In this document: positions 1 through 7,669 of the stretch, in pieces
Numbering within the stretch: position 1 is the stretch's first letter
Layout: each line of letters begins with the position of its first letter
From: JACOXT01 sp964372855
GTDB taxonomy: Bacteria; Patescibacteriota; Microgenomatia; Levybacterales; UBA12049
Length of the DNA stretch: 23,444 nucleotides
Reading direction: 5' to 3'
Assembly: GCA_964372855.1 (NCBI GenBank)
Contig: CAYJRY010000013.1
Coordinates: 1-23,444, forward strand
Position numbers and translations under genes: made by a program
The notes under the pieces: generated by a model
Seen by the model: the letters and a program-made list of their open reading frames with translations, nothing else
Database searches by the model: none
What the model was told of the DNA's origin: nothing

Positions 1-125
1 CTCCAAAAACTATGGTAAAAGGAGTTTCTTTGTTTTTGAATGTTCGATTAGGATAACTTTAAACCATAGGATGATAATTATAAAAAAAGAATTTTGTTAG
101 ATCAAAAGGTCGTAGAGCTGGAAGC

Positions 126-272
126 TTACCACTTAAAAGCTCTGTGTTTTGGATTATCATCTTTTGGACAATATCTTAGAGTTGGACAAATAACTATCGC
201 TATTGCTAAGAGTAGGATGTCAACAAAGATATAAAATGCTTTTAACCAATCAAGACTTATTACGAGTTCCAT
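126..272 (-). CDS. Possible 48-aa single-pass membrane peptide
   Basis: A 48-codon frame starting at ATG 272 and ending with TAA. It encodes a short N-terminus, one hydrophobic segment (about residues 9-31, rich in I, L, V, A and F) and a basic tail ending in Trp. I do not recognise the family. No convincing Shine-Dalgarno site or well-placed -10 box precedes it; a TTGTTA and a TTAATA lie upstream with poor spacing. It is divergent from hisS. The membrane-like composition is the only support, so it could be chance in AT-rich DNA. The rest of 1-347 shows no other gene. Confidence 0.3.
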   Translation of the reverse strand: MELVISLDWLKAFYIFVDILLLAIAIVICPTLRYCPKDDNPKHRAFKW

Positions 273-323
273 ATATTCTTTTTTATTAACTTTAATTTAC
301 ATCTATTTTAACAAAATATCTGC

Positions 324-352
324 TTCATTATTGATTAGCAAAATGATATGAT
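324..352 (+). promoter_or_regulatory. hisS promoter, extended -10, leaderless
   Basis: An extended -10, TGATATGAT at 344-352, has a weak -35 (TTCATT, 324-329) 17 nt upstream. The predicted start of transcription is about 359-360, directly on ATG 360. The upstream in-frame ATG at 348 lies inside the -10 box and could not be in this transcript. Confidence 0.55.
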
Positions 353-359
353 ATATATG

Positions 360-1613
360 ATGAAACCACAAACCCTCAAAGGCTTTAGGGATTTTCTGCC
401 AAAAGTTGCTAAGAAAAGACAATATGCGATAAACATTTTAAAAGATGTTTTTGAGTCTTATGGTTTTGAGCCTTTGGAGACACCGGCTTTGGAATATGAA
501 GAAATTTTGCTTGGGAAATATGGCGAGGAGGGAGATAAATTAATGTATCGATTTGAAGATTTAGGCAAAAGAAAAGTTGCTCTTCGATATGATCAAACTG
601 TTCCGCTTGCGCGTGTTGTATCGCAGTACCTGCCTGCCGGCAGGCAAGGCCAAAATGAACTCCCTATGCCTTTTAAGCGCTACCAAATCCAGCCTGTTTG
701 GCGGGCAGAAAACACGCAAAAAGGAAGATTTAGAGAATTCTTGCAATGCGATATCGATACCGTTGGAACCTCATCTCCCTTAGCAGATGGTGAGATAATC
801 GAAATTTCTCAAAATGCGCTTATTGCTTTGGGGTTTAAGAGTTTTAAAATTCTAATTAATGACCGAGACAATTTTTCCTTCTTCCAAAAGTCAATGAAGC
901 TTACTGATGAAGAAGTATGGGAAGTAATTAGAACACTAGATAAACTGAAGAAAATTGGAAGAGCTGGTGTAATTGATGAAATTGGTAAAAAAATTGGATT
1001 TGAAAAGGCTGAAAAAATTGTTGAAAGTGTCGAAAATATCAAACCTACAGAAGGACTTTTGCAAATATTAAATAGTCTTAAAAAGCTTGGAGTTAAAGAG
1101 GAAATAATTCAATTCTCTCCTACTCTTGCTCGCGGGCTTGATTACTATACTGGAATGATATTTGAAATAGAAATTGAGAGATATTCAGCTGGTTCTGTCT
1201 GCGGAGGAGGACGCTATGACAAACTTATAGGAATGTTTGCAGGTAAAAACATCCCTGCTGTTGGGTGCGCTTTTGGATTTGATCGGCTTATTGAGGCAAT
1301 GGAAGAACTCAATTTATTTCCCGACAATCTTCAAAAAACAAAAGTCTTAACTACAGTATTCTCTCCAGAACTTTTAGAAAAATCAATTGAGGTCTGTGAA
1401 TTATTAGAAAAAAATAATATTAATCAAGAATTGTATATTGATCCGTATGCCAAGCTTGAAAAACAACTCAAATACGCTGACAAAAAAGGAATACCCTATG
1501 CCATTATCATCGGTCCTGATGAGGCCAAAAATAATACTATTACTCTAAAATATCTACAAGCAAAAACTCAGAAAACGATTCAAAAAGATAAATTAAAAGA
1601 TATGCTATTATAA
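360..1613 (+). CDS. hisS: Histidyl-tRNA synthetase
   Basis: Class II aminoacyl-tRNA synthetase that charges tRNA-His in the cytoplasm; 417 aa from ATG 360, a normal length. The sequence shows the N-terminal KGFRDFLP motif, a motif 2 region (WRAENTQKGRFREF), the histidine-specific RGLDYYTG motif, and motif 3 with GGGRYDKLIG and GCAFGFDRL. The C-terminal anticodon-binding domain covers roughly the last 95 residues. ATG 360 is preferred over ATG 348 and 357 because the -10 box at 347-352 places the transcript start there. An in-frame GC-rich palindrome adds about seven residues (LPAGRQG) before the conserved LPMPFKRYQ block. The next gene starts 5 nt after the stop, so the two are probably co-transcribed. 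Confidence 0.96.
   Translation: MKPQTLKGFRDFLPKVAKKRQYAINILKDVFESYGFEPLETPALEYEEILLGKYGEEGDKLMYRFEDLGKRKVALRYDQTVPLARVVSQYLPAGRQGQNELPMPFKRYQIQPVWRAENTQKGRFREFLQCDIDTVGTSSPLADGEIIEISQNALIALGFKSFKILINDRDNFSFFQKSMKLTDEEVWEVIRTLDKLKKIGRAGVIDEIGKKIGFEKAEKIVESVENIKPTEGLLQILNSLKKLGVKEEIIQFSPTLARGLDYYTGMIFEIEIERYSAGSVCGGGRYDKLIGMFAGKNIPAVGCAFGFDRLIEAMEELNLFPDNLQKTKVLTTVFSPELLEKSIEVCELLEKNNINQELYIDPYAKLEKQLKYADKKGIPYAIIIGPDEAKNNTITLKYLQAKTQKTIQKDKLKDMLL
631..646. repeat. 16-bp GC-rich palindrome inside hisS
   Basis: TGCCTGCCGGCAGGCA is a perfect 16-bp palindrome in an otherwise AT-rich gene. It adds LPAGRQ-like residues in frame at a point where HisRS proteins normally run straight into the L-P-x-P-F-K-R-Y block. 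From general knowledge, similar palindromes occur within and between genes of CPR bacteria. How they spread is not shown by this sequence. Confidence 0.8.
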
Positions 1614-1618
1614 AAAGG

Positions 1619-3305
1619 ATGGAAAATAGTAGCGCAGAAATAGGTAGAATTGTAAATTCCGAAAAACCAATTACCCCTAATATTCCTGAGTCTATCCCAA
1701 CACCCCAAAAACCAATAGAATCAGATAAGCAAATAGAAATAGTAGAAAAAGAACCATGGCAAATAACACGCACGGAATTTTTTGAAAATTATTATTTACA
1801 CGGTACACCAGAGGAAAATCTTACCGAAATCAAAAAACTTGGCGGAATTACAAAAGGAGCATATATAAAAGTGGCTTCAGATACTAAAAATACTGCAGTT
1901 GCCTATGCAACAGGCGCTGAAGAACATGATGGAAGTTTTTCTAGATCAGGAAGAGGAAATAAAAATGGAGTTATTTTAGTTGCAAAACTGGACGATATCA
2001 TAAGCCCCAAGCAAAAAGATAAAATGGGAACCGATTCAGTCAATCCTAGTTTAATCTATGTTTACGAAGAAGAAAAAAGAATAGGAAAATATAAAGAAAT
2101 TATACCCATAGATGTAGATCCCCATAGATATTTGATAGAAAAAGCAATAGAAAATGGTGAGAAAATTCCTCAAGATGTATTAAGAGATTATCCAGATATA
2201 GCTTTAAAATTGGGAATAACTATTCCCCCACCCGATATTGCTTCGGTAGACTATCAGTGGGGTTCAATTTCTTTCCATCAAACTCTTAACAATCCAGAAA
2301 TCGCAACAACTGAAAAATTAGAATATTGGACTGAACATTTATTAAAAAGATTTCAGGATACTAAGATGGATACCTCACTTGCGATAGATGGGCTTATTAT
2401 CGAACTTGATTATAGAGCTAAAAATAATGGTAAAAATAAACGTAATTGGCATTTCGAGGTTCCAAAAAAAGAATTTCTAAAAGAATTGAGATCGTTTATT
2501 TCAGAAGATAATGTCTTAGACCAAAAGAAAGTTAATTTAACTACTGAAGAGCCACACAAAAAACCTGCTAAGAAAATCTTAAGCTTTTTCAATCTAATAA
2601 AAAAATCACTAATCAAAGAAGGAAAAGAAAATCTAAGTAATGTAGAAAAAGAATTTAATCCTGAAGAACTTGTTAGTAATATAAAGAGGGATTTCAACTT
2701 GACTCAAGAATATTCTTCACCTGTTGGTGTATGGGAAGGATATACTCTTGAGCAGCATACTTTAATGGTAATGAGGCAATTTGAGCGGTATTTTTCGCAA
2801 AATATGGACTTTAGCTTAATTGGTAAAAATGAATTCAGAACTTTACTTGCTTTGCATGATTTAGGAAAAGTTCGTGCAATTATGCAAGGATTAGATAAAT
2901 CAAAACAACATGAATTTAATCAAAATATCCTTCCTGGAATATTTAGAATGATGGGGGTTGAAAAAAACATATACTTGATGACTGCGATTGCATCTCAAGA
3001 CTGGATAGGCTCTTACATACAAGGAAAAATTACGCTAGAAGATGCAATATCAAAGATTCAGAAAGTGTCACGTGATCAATATGTGGACTTACATCAACTT
3101 TTTAATGTTTTAAAAATTTATTATTTNNNNNNNNNNATCTGACGCATCTTCATATACTGTCGATGCTGGAGGAAAAAGATCACTTGATAACCTTTTTGAA
3201 TTCAAAAGAGAGAAAGATGCAGAAAAAGGGATGGTAGAATTATCTGAAGCTCCAAAACAATTAATGATCCAACTTGAAAAAGCCTTGTTTAATAACAGAA
3301 ATTAA
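1619..3305 (+). CDS. ART-like plus HD-domain protein, broken by assembly gap
   Basis: At least 557 residues, in two pieces around an N run at 3127-3136. The upstream piece reads to 3126. After the gap the frame is shifted by one and runs from 3138 to the TAA at 3303-3305, giving 55 more residues. The piece starts SDASSYTVDAG, consistent with the end of an HD-type domain. Regions: Pro/Glu-rich leader (1-47); an N-terminal module with HGTPEENL (His61) and a following strand-rich stretch to about 170, reminiscent of ADP-ribosyltransferase-like folds; a VLRDYPDIA segment (187-195), a motif I associate with proteins of mobile elements; a basic linker near 310-340; then an HD-like phosphohydrolase domain with His380, His413-Asp414 in LHDLGK, His431 and Asp461. 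Both assignments are motif-level. The substrate is unknown. It lies 5 nt after hisS. Confidence 0.6.
3127..3136. other. Assembly gap (10 Ns)
   Basis: Ten undetermined bases inside the ART/HD gene. The reading frames on either side differ by one, so the true gap is not simply 10 nt of coding sequence. The round number suggests a scaffolding placeholder of unknown real length. Confidence 0.97.
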
Positions 3306-3313
3306 GCTATAAT
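3285..3313 (+). promoter_or_regulatory. rpmE promoter, leaderless
   Basis: TTGTTT (3285-3290), a 17-nt spacer and a perfect TATAAT (3308-3313). The predicted transcript start is 3320-3322, at the ATG of rpmE. It overlaps the 3' end of the preceding gene. Confidence 0.65.
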
Positions 3314-3321
3314 ATAGATGT

Positions 3322-3621
3322 ATGAAAACGAATATTCATCCACAATATTTTTCTCAAGCGCAAGTTATTTGTGCTTGCGGAAATAGATTTACAACCGGTT
3401 CAACGCTACCAAATATTAAAGTTGAACTATGTAATAAATGCCATCCTTTTTATACAGGAGAGCAAAAATTTGTTGATACTGCTTCAAGAATACAGAAATT
3501 TGAAGCAAAGCAAAACAAAGCAAAGCAATACTTGACTAAAAAAGTGAAAAAACAGGAGATAGAGGAACAAAAAGAAACTGGTCCTAAGACTCTTCGAGAA
3601 ATGCTTCAGGCAATACGATAG
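3322..3621 (+). CDS. rpmE: 50S ribosomal protein L31, zinc type, long tail
   Basis: Large-subunit protein L31. The first 55 residues match the family: IHPQY, a CAC pair (Cys18, Cys20), TTGS, and the CNKCHPFYTG block supplying the second Cys pair, so this is the zinc-binding (C+) form. Bacterial L31 is usually 66-75 aa. Here it is 99 aa because of a Lys/Glu/Gln-rich, probably helical tail from about residue 56. The start at ATG 3322 is fixed by the -10 box 8 nt upstream. It precedes prfA, so ribosome assembly and termination genes sit together. Confidence 0.95.
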   Translation: MKTNIHPQYFSQAQVICACGNRFTTGSTLPNIKVELCNKCHPFYTGEQKFVDTASRIQKFEAKQNKAKQYLTKKVKKQEIEEQKETGPKTLREMLQAIR

Positions 3622-3628
3622 CTTAATA

Positions 3629-3675
3629 AATTCGAAATCCGAATATCGAAGCACGAAACAATTTCGAAATTCAAA
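3629..3675. repeat. AT-rich TTCGAAAT-type intergenic repeat
   Basis: The rpmE-prfA spacer contains TTCGAAAT and related units (TTCGAAATCC, GAATATCGAAGCACGAAA, TTTCGAAATTC), a run of short near-palindromic TTCGAA blocks. I recall similar spacers being common in CPR genomes; this is memory, not a search. No gene fits here. Confidence 0.5.
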
Positions 3676-3733
3676 TGCTTAAATAATCAAAACAGTTTTT
3701 TAATTTTGAATTTTGGTATTAGGATTTATAACT

Positions 3734-4636
3734 ATGATTGATTATCGTCAAACACAAATACAAGATCTCGACAAAAAAATTTCTGAAACCAAATCTCTTT
3801 TGGAAGATCCTTCTATGGCAGAATTAGCTTCAAAAGAAATTGAAGATCTTGAAATGCAAAAAAGGGCTCTTGAAGAAAGTATACAAGAAAACCAAAAATC
3901 GTCAGAGGATTCTTTGGATAAGCGAAATGTGATTCTAGAAGTAAAAGGAGCTGCAGGAGGAGAAGAGGCAAAGTTGTGGAAAGAAGAATTATTCAGAATG
4001 TATGTAAAATATGCTAAAGAATTAGGTTTCAGAGTTGAAATAGTTGATGAGAATGTTGTAAAGATCTCCTCATCACCATCAACAAAATCTCCTTTCAAAT
4101 TATTTAAATTTGAAGCAGGAGTTCATAGAGTTCAAAGAATACCAACTACTGAAAAACGTGGCCGAATACATACATCAACTGCAACCGTTTCAGTATTACC
4201 CGAACTTGAAGACATAGATCTTCATATTAATCCAACTGATATAGAATTTGAAGCATTTAGAGCCGGTGGTCATGGGGGGCAAAATGTCAACAAAGTTTCA
4301 ACAGCCGTAAGACTCAGACACAAACCAACAGGCATTGTAGTAACAGCCCAAACCGAAAGATTTCAAGTGCAAAATAGAGAAATTGCTATGGAAATTCTTC
4401 GTTCCAAACTTTGGGAGCAAGAAGTTGAGAAACAACATAAAGAAATTTCATCTCTTAAGTCAACTCAAGTGGGTCGTGGCATGAGAGCAGAAAAAATCCG
4501 AACATATAATTTTCCACAAAACCGCATTACCGATCATAGAATCAATAAAAGCTGGCATAACATGGAGGAAATTCTTGACGGAGATTTAAACGAGATTATA
4601 AATACTATGCAAAATAGTTTTGCGCCCGCCGACTGA
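3734..4636 (+). CDS. prfA: Peptide chain release factor 1
   Basis: Class I release factor, which reads UAA and UAG and triggers peptide release on the ribosome. Seen: the catalytic GGQ loop (RAGGHGGQNVNKVSTA); the PxT-type stop-recognition site (RIPTTEKRGRIHTS), where RF2 would have SPF; and the RF1 C-terminal RTYNFPQNRITDHRIN block. Start: ATG 3734, with AGGA at 3721-3724 as a Shine-Dalgarno site 9 nt upstream. A TTG at 3713 is in frame but less likely. At 300 aa it is about 60 residues shorter than the usual 360, and the loss is in N-terminal domain 1. The stop is TGA, which RF1 does not read, so RF2 must exist elsewhere. Confidence 0.95.
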   Translation: MIDYRQTQIQDLDKKISETKSLLEDPSMAELASKEIEDLEMQKRALEESIQENQKSSEDSLDKRNVILEVKGAAGGEEAKLWKEELFRMYVKYAKELGFRVEIVDENVVKISSSPSTKSPFKLFKFEAGVHRVQRIPTTEKRGRIHTSTATVSVLPELEDIDLHINPTDIEFEAFRAGGHGGQNVNKVSTAVRLRHKPTGIVVTAQTERFQVQNREIAMEILRSKLWEQEVEKQHKEISSLKSTQVGRGMRAEKIRTYNFPQNRITDHRINKSWHNMEEILDGDLNEIINTMQNSFAPAD

Positions 4637-4806
4637 CACTCCAAGAGTCATAGTCGCCTCAGGCGACTTAGACGAATGGTAAGATTATGCGTGAGCATAA
4701 TTTGGAAAGTATTACGGATGTGAATTTGTAAGGAATAATTTGCTCAAACATCTAACTATTCACAGCGGCCACATACAGTAGTTAAATCATCATCTTTATT
4801 TTGTAT
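4637..4806. other. Hairpin-rich spacer, candidate structured RNA
   Basis: No convincing gene. Three inverted repeats are visible. AGTCGCC/GGCGACT (4652-4668) closes a 3-nt loop. A 9-bp stem at 4682-4703 (core ATTATGC/GCATAAT, with one G-U pair) closes a GTGA (GNRA-type) loop. TGTGAAT near 4718 can pair with ATTCACA near 4763. No U-tract follows either hairpin, so a simple intrinsic terminator is unlikely. It could be the structured 3' end of prfA mRNA, a small RNA, or a repeat relic. Confidence 0.4.
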
Positions 4807-4835
4807 TTGCATTTCAACTTTGACCTGATTATAAT
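4807..4835 (+). promoter_or_regulatory. Sigma70-type promoter for gene at 4857
   Basis: TTGCAT (4807-4812), a 17-nt spacer and TATAAT (4830-4835), with an upstream TG giving an extended -10-like context. The predicted transcript start near 4842 leaves a leader of about 15 nt with only a weak GAGA before the ATG. This unit is therefore not leaderless. Confidence 0.65.
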
Positions 4836-4856
4836 TTTTCATAACTGAGATGTTTT

Positions 4857-5609
4857 ATGAGAGATCCTGAATTTCAAAAATCATATGATTTAGAAGCGCA
4901 ATCTCAATTCCGTATCGAACTTCCTGACGCACAAAGTTTATTTAAATCATTGAGACAAGAATTCCAAATTGGGCCAGCTAGTTTTTTGCCTATTTTTAAT
5001 ATTGGGCACCATCGATCTGAAAAGGGATTGTTTTCTCAAATTGATGTAATGGCTAAAATAGTTAATGGCGGCCCTCGTGGGAGTTATTCTATTTTTGCAG
5101 ACCTTGAGTATCTAAATCCAAATGACCAGTCTTGGCCTATAGATCAAGTCAATCATCTAAGAAATTTATTATTGGAAAGTTATCCCTCAGTTACCCACCT
5201 ACAAGCAAGTGGTGTTCATTATTTATTTACAAGAGATCCCAATGCAGGCTTACTTTATAGTCTTGATGTTGGCGCTGAAAATGATAAAGCAGCATGGAGT
5301 AGACAAGTTGAAGCTTCACATCGGATGCTACAAGACACAGATAATCCAGTATTTGAACTTATTAAAGAATCAGCGGAAGAATCGCTAGATCAACTAATCA
5401 AAACGGGGCAAGCACAAATGATGAATTCCATGATTATGATTAAACCAATTGATTCAGATTTATTAAGAATCCAAGATTTCACTAGAAATATATTGGGATG
5501 GACAATCTTTATAGAGAAAGCAGTAAAATCGATGGCTAAAGTAAAAGGAATTCCTCAATCTGGGATATTAGATATACTTCCACCTTCAAAAATTCCTCAA
5601 GAGCTTTGA
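4857..5609 (+). CDS. Hypothetical protein, 250 aa
   Basis: I do not recognise a family. The product appears cytoplasmic: no signal peptide or membrane segment. The N-terminal two thirds is mixed alpha/beta with several hydrophobic strands, including NIGHHRSEKG and GGPRGSYSIF. The last third (about 150-250) looks helical, with a Met-rich stretch (QMMNSMIMIKP). A good promoter precedes it. The stop is TGA, and its last 13 nt overlap the 3' end of murB on the other strand, so neither gene has room for its own terminator. Confidence 0.75.
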   Translation: MRDPEFQKSYDLEAQSQFRIELPDAQSLFKSLRQEFQIGPASFLPIFNIGHHRSEKGLFSQIDVMAKIVNGGPRGSYSIFADLEYLNPNDQSWPIDQVNHLRNLLLESYPSVTHLQASGVHYLFTRDPNAGLLYSLDVGAENDKAAWSRQVEASHRMLQDTDNPVFELIKESAEESLDQLIKTGQAQMMNSMIMIKPIDSDLLRIQDFTRNILGWTIFIEKAVKSMAKVKGIPQSGILDILPPSKIPQEL

Positions 5610-6529
5610 AGATATATTATCTCCTCCTCCAACTCAATTCCAAATTTATTTTTAACAACATTCTTTGCAAATTCGATTAGATTTAAAACATCCATAGAAG
5701 TTGCTTTATCAACATTTACTATAAAATTAGTATGTTTATCAGAAATCATTGCTCCTCCAATTCTTTTTCCCATCAGTCCTGAAAGGAAAATTATTTTTGC
5801 AGTTGGAACAACAGGAAAAGGATCGGTTTTTACATATTTTTTAAATTCTTCCCTAAGATTTGATGGCAAACTTTCAAAAGGAACATTCTTAAAAATACTC
5901 CCAATATTTGGAAAATTAAGCGGATGCCTATTGTTTCTATAATTTATTTTTTCATTAATTAGTTTTGCAATTTCAACCTTATCACCTGGCAAAAACTTTA
6001 GTGATACTGAAGTTATGAATTCCCTCTCTCCATTTTTATATACACTATTTCTATATGAAAAACTACATTGATCTCTTGTCCTTTTTTTTATTTCCAGATT
6101 CTTGATATCAAGACTTTCAACTTCAAAAACATTATCTTTTATTTCCCCTCCAAAAGCTCCTGCATTTCCCCTAACTGCTCCGCCAATTGTTCCTGGCAAT
6201 CCTCCTGCCCATTCAAGACCAGAAAGACCATTTGCAATGCAAAAATTTAATATTTCTTCTATAGTGACTCCTGACCCAACAATTAGATTGTTACCATCTA
6301 ACTTTAGCATTTTAATCTTATTTAAAATAACCAACCCATCAAAACCTTTATCATCAAAAAGTATGTTTGTTCCCCCACCTAAAATAAAAATGTCATTTTT
6401 ATCCGTCAGCTGACGAAGAATCTCTTTCAACTCATCCACTGAATTAACTTCGGCAAAATAACGAGCAGGACCGCCAATTTTATAGTTACTAAAATCTTTT
6501 AGGGAGACGTTTTTTGCAATTTTTTGCAT
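5597..6529 (-). CDS. murB: UDP-N-acetylenolpyruvoylglucosamine reductase
   Basis: MurB, the FAD- and NADPH-dependent enzyme that makes UDP-N-acetylmuramate for peptidoglycan. Motifs: NYKIGGPA, GGGTNILF, GLEWAGGLPGTIGGAVRGNAG in the FAD domain, SFSYRNS with catalytic Arg160, IGSIFKN with the proton-donor Ser211, and GKRIGGAMISDKHTNFIVN. Glu302-304 near the C-terminus (ELEEEI) fit the third catalytic position. At 310 aa it matches the short form lacking the extra C-terminal insertion of E. coli MurB. ATG 6529 lies 2 nt after the htrA stop, so it is the third gene of the ctpA-htrA-murB unit. Confidence 0.96.
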   Translation of the reverse strand: MQKIAKNVSLKDFSNYKIGGPARYFAEVNSVDELKEILRQLTDKNDIFILGGGTNILFDDKGFDGLVILNKIKMLKLDGNNLIVGSGVTIEEILNFCIANGLSGLEWAGGLPGTIGGAVRGNAGAFGGEIKDNVFEVESLDIKNLEIKKRTRDQCSFSYRNSVYKNGEREFITSVSLKFLPGDKVEIAKLINEKINYRNNRHPLNFPNIGSIFKNVPFESLPSNLREEFKKYVKTDPFPVVPTAKIIFLSGLMGKRIGGAMISDKHTNFIVNVDKATSMDVLNLIEFAKNVVKNKFGIELEEEIIYLQSS

Positions 6530-6531
6530 TA

Positions 6532-7659
6532 TTATTGTTCAGGAGCTGTACCTAAAGTTGCTTGCGTCTCAATTGTATCGCCATCTCTCCAATAGGTTAT
6601 TTTGATTGTATCCCCTACTTTTTTACTTGCAACAACCGATGCTATCTTATTCGAATCTTCGTTAATTTTGTCTCCATTAATTTGAGTAATAATATCACCA
6701 GCCTCAATCCCTGCTTTTTCAGCAGCTGAACCTTCTACGACATCCTCAATATATGCTCCCTGAGGAACCTCATTTAATAAAGCTGCATTCCTTGTGATAA
6801 TTCTATAAGAAACACCAAGAAACGGACGGTTAAACTGTCCTGTTTGATTAAAATTCTCAAGACTTTCTTTTACCACATTTATTGGTAGAGCAAAACCGAT
6901 ATTTTCGCCACTTGCTGCAATAGCTGTATTAACGCCAATTACCTGGCCCGAGGAATTAACCAATGGTCCTCCTGAGTTTCCAGGATTTATAGCAGCATCT
7001 GTTTGGATTACATTGTCAAGTCGCTCAACAAATCCTTCAAATGCGGATCCTGCTGTAATTCCACGTCCAAGTCCGGATATCACGCCAGTTGTAACTGTAC
7101 TTCGAAATTCACCCAAGGCAGTTCCAATGGCTACCACAAATTGTCCTACTTGAAGTTTTGATGAGTCTCCCAGTTCAACTGCTTTTAATCCTGTCGATGG
7201 AGGCGTAATTTTAATTATAGCAATATCATTCAAAGGGTCCCGATAAATTCTCTCTACTTTAAGCTCATTATCATCCGACGTAATAACTTGATATGATGCG
7301 TTTGGCTCTGAAACAACATGCTTATTAGTGATTATAAGTCCATCAGATGAAACTACAAAACCTGTCCCAATATCCTGAGGGCCAGATGGACGCGGAATAT
7401 CAAATATAGAAAATGGCCCAAATCTAAAATCTCGACTTGACGCTGGAAGTTCTTGAGCAACAGTAACTACTGATGGGCCAATTTTTTTGACTATATCAAT
7501 AGTCACCGATTCTTCCGATACCACCTTAACCTCTTCTTTTGTAATAAATTTATCCTGATCTTGAATAATATGTAGAATATTGGGGAAGTTTTTGGAAATA
7601 CCACTTAACATCGCTAATATAACAACAAGAATTAATACTGTTATAATTAACTTTCTCAT
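6532..7659 (-). CDS. HtrA/DegP-type serine protease with one PDZ domain
   Basis: Membrane-anchored trypsin-like protease for envelope protein quality control, 375 aa. Residues 3-20 form a hydrophobic signal anchor. The chymotrypsin-fold domain holds the triad: His114 (TNKHVV), Asp145 (NDIAIIK) and Ser229 (PGNSGGP). A single C-terminal PDZ domain covers about 275-370 (FLGVSYR, GSAAEKAGIEAGDII). One PDZ domain plus a membrane anchor resembles DegS or HhoA more than DegP. It starts 10 nt after ctpA with no clear ribosome-binding site, so it probably relies on readthrough from ctpA. Confidence 0.94.
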   Translation of the reverse strand: MRKLIITVLILVVILAMLSGISKNFPNILHIIQDQDKFITKEEVKVVSEESVTIDIVKKIGPSVVTVAQELPASSRDFRFGPFSIFDIPRPSGPQDIGTGFVVSSDGLIITNKHVVSEPNASYQVITSDDNELKVERIYRDPLNDIAIIKITPPSTGLKAVELGDSSKLQVGQFVVAIGTALGEFRSTVTTGVISGLGRGITAGSAFEGFVERLDNVIQTDAAINPGNSGGPLVNSSGQVIGVNTAIAASGENIGFALPINVVKESLENFNQTGQFNRPFLGVSYRIITRNAALLNEVPQGAYIEDVVEGSAAEKAGIEAGDIITQINGDKINEDSNKIASVVASKKVGDTIKITYWRDGDTIETQATLGTAPEQ

Positions 7660-7669
7660 ATCATCAAAG

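Noticed and set aside
38..55. T-loop-like GTTCGATT suggesting a tRNA end
   Set aside because: No acceptor stem, anticodon arm or CCA-proximal pairing around it.
561..1042. Open frames antisense to or overlapping hisS
   Set aside because: They lie in other frames of a clearly conserved gene and have no family features. Similar shadows inside murB, ctpA, htrA, ssb and the histidine kinase were dropped for the same reason.
3713..3733. TTG start for prfA seven codons upstream
   Set aside because: ATG 3734 has AGGA at good spacing, and the extra residues do not match the RF1 N-terminus.
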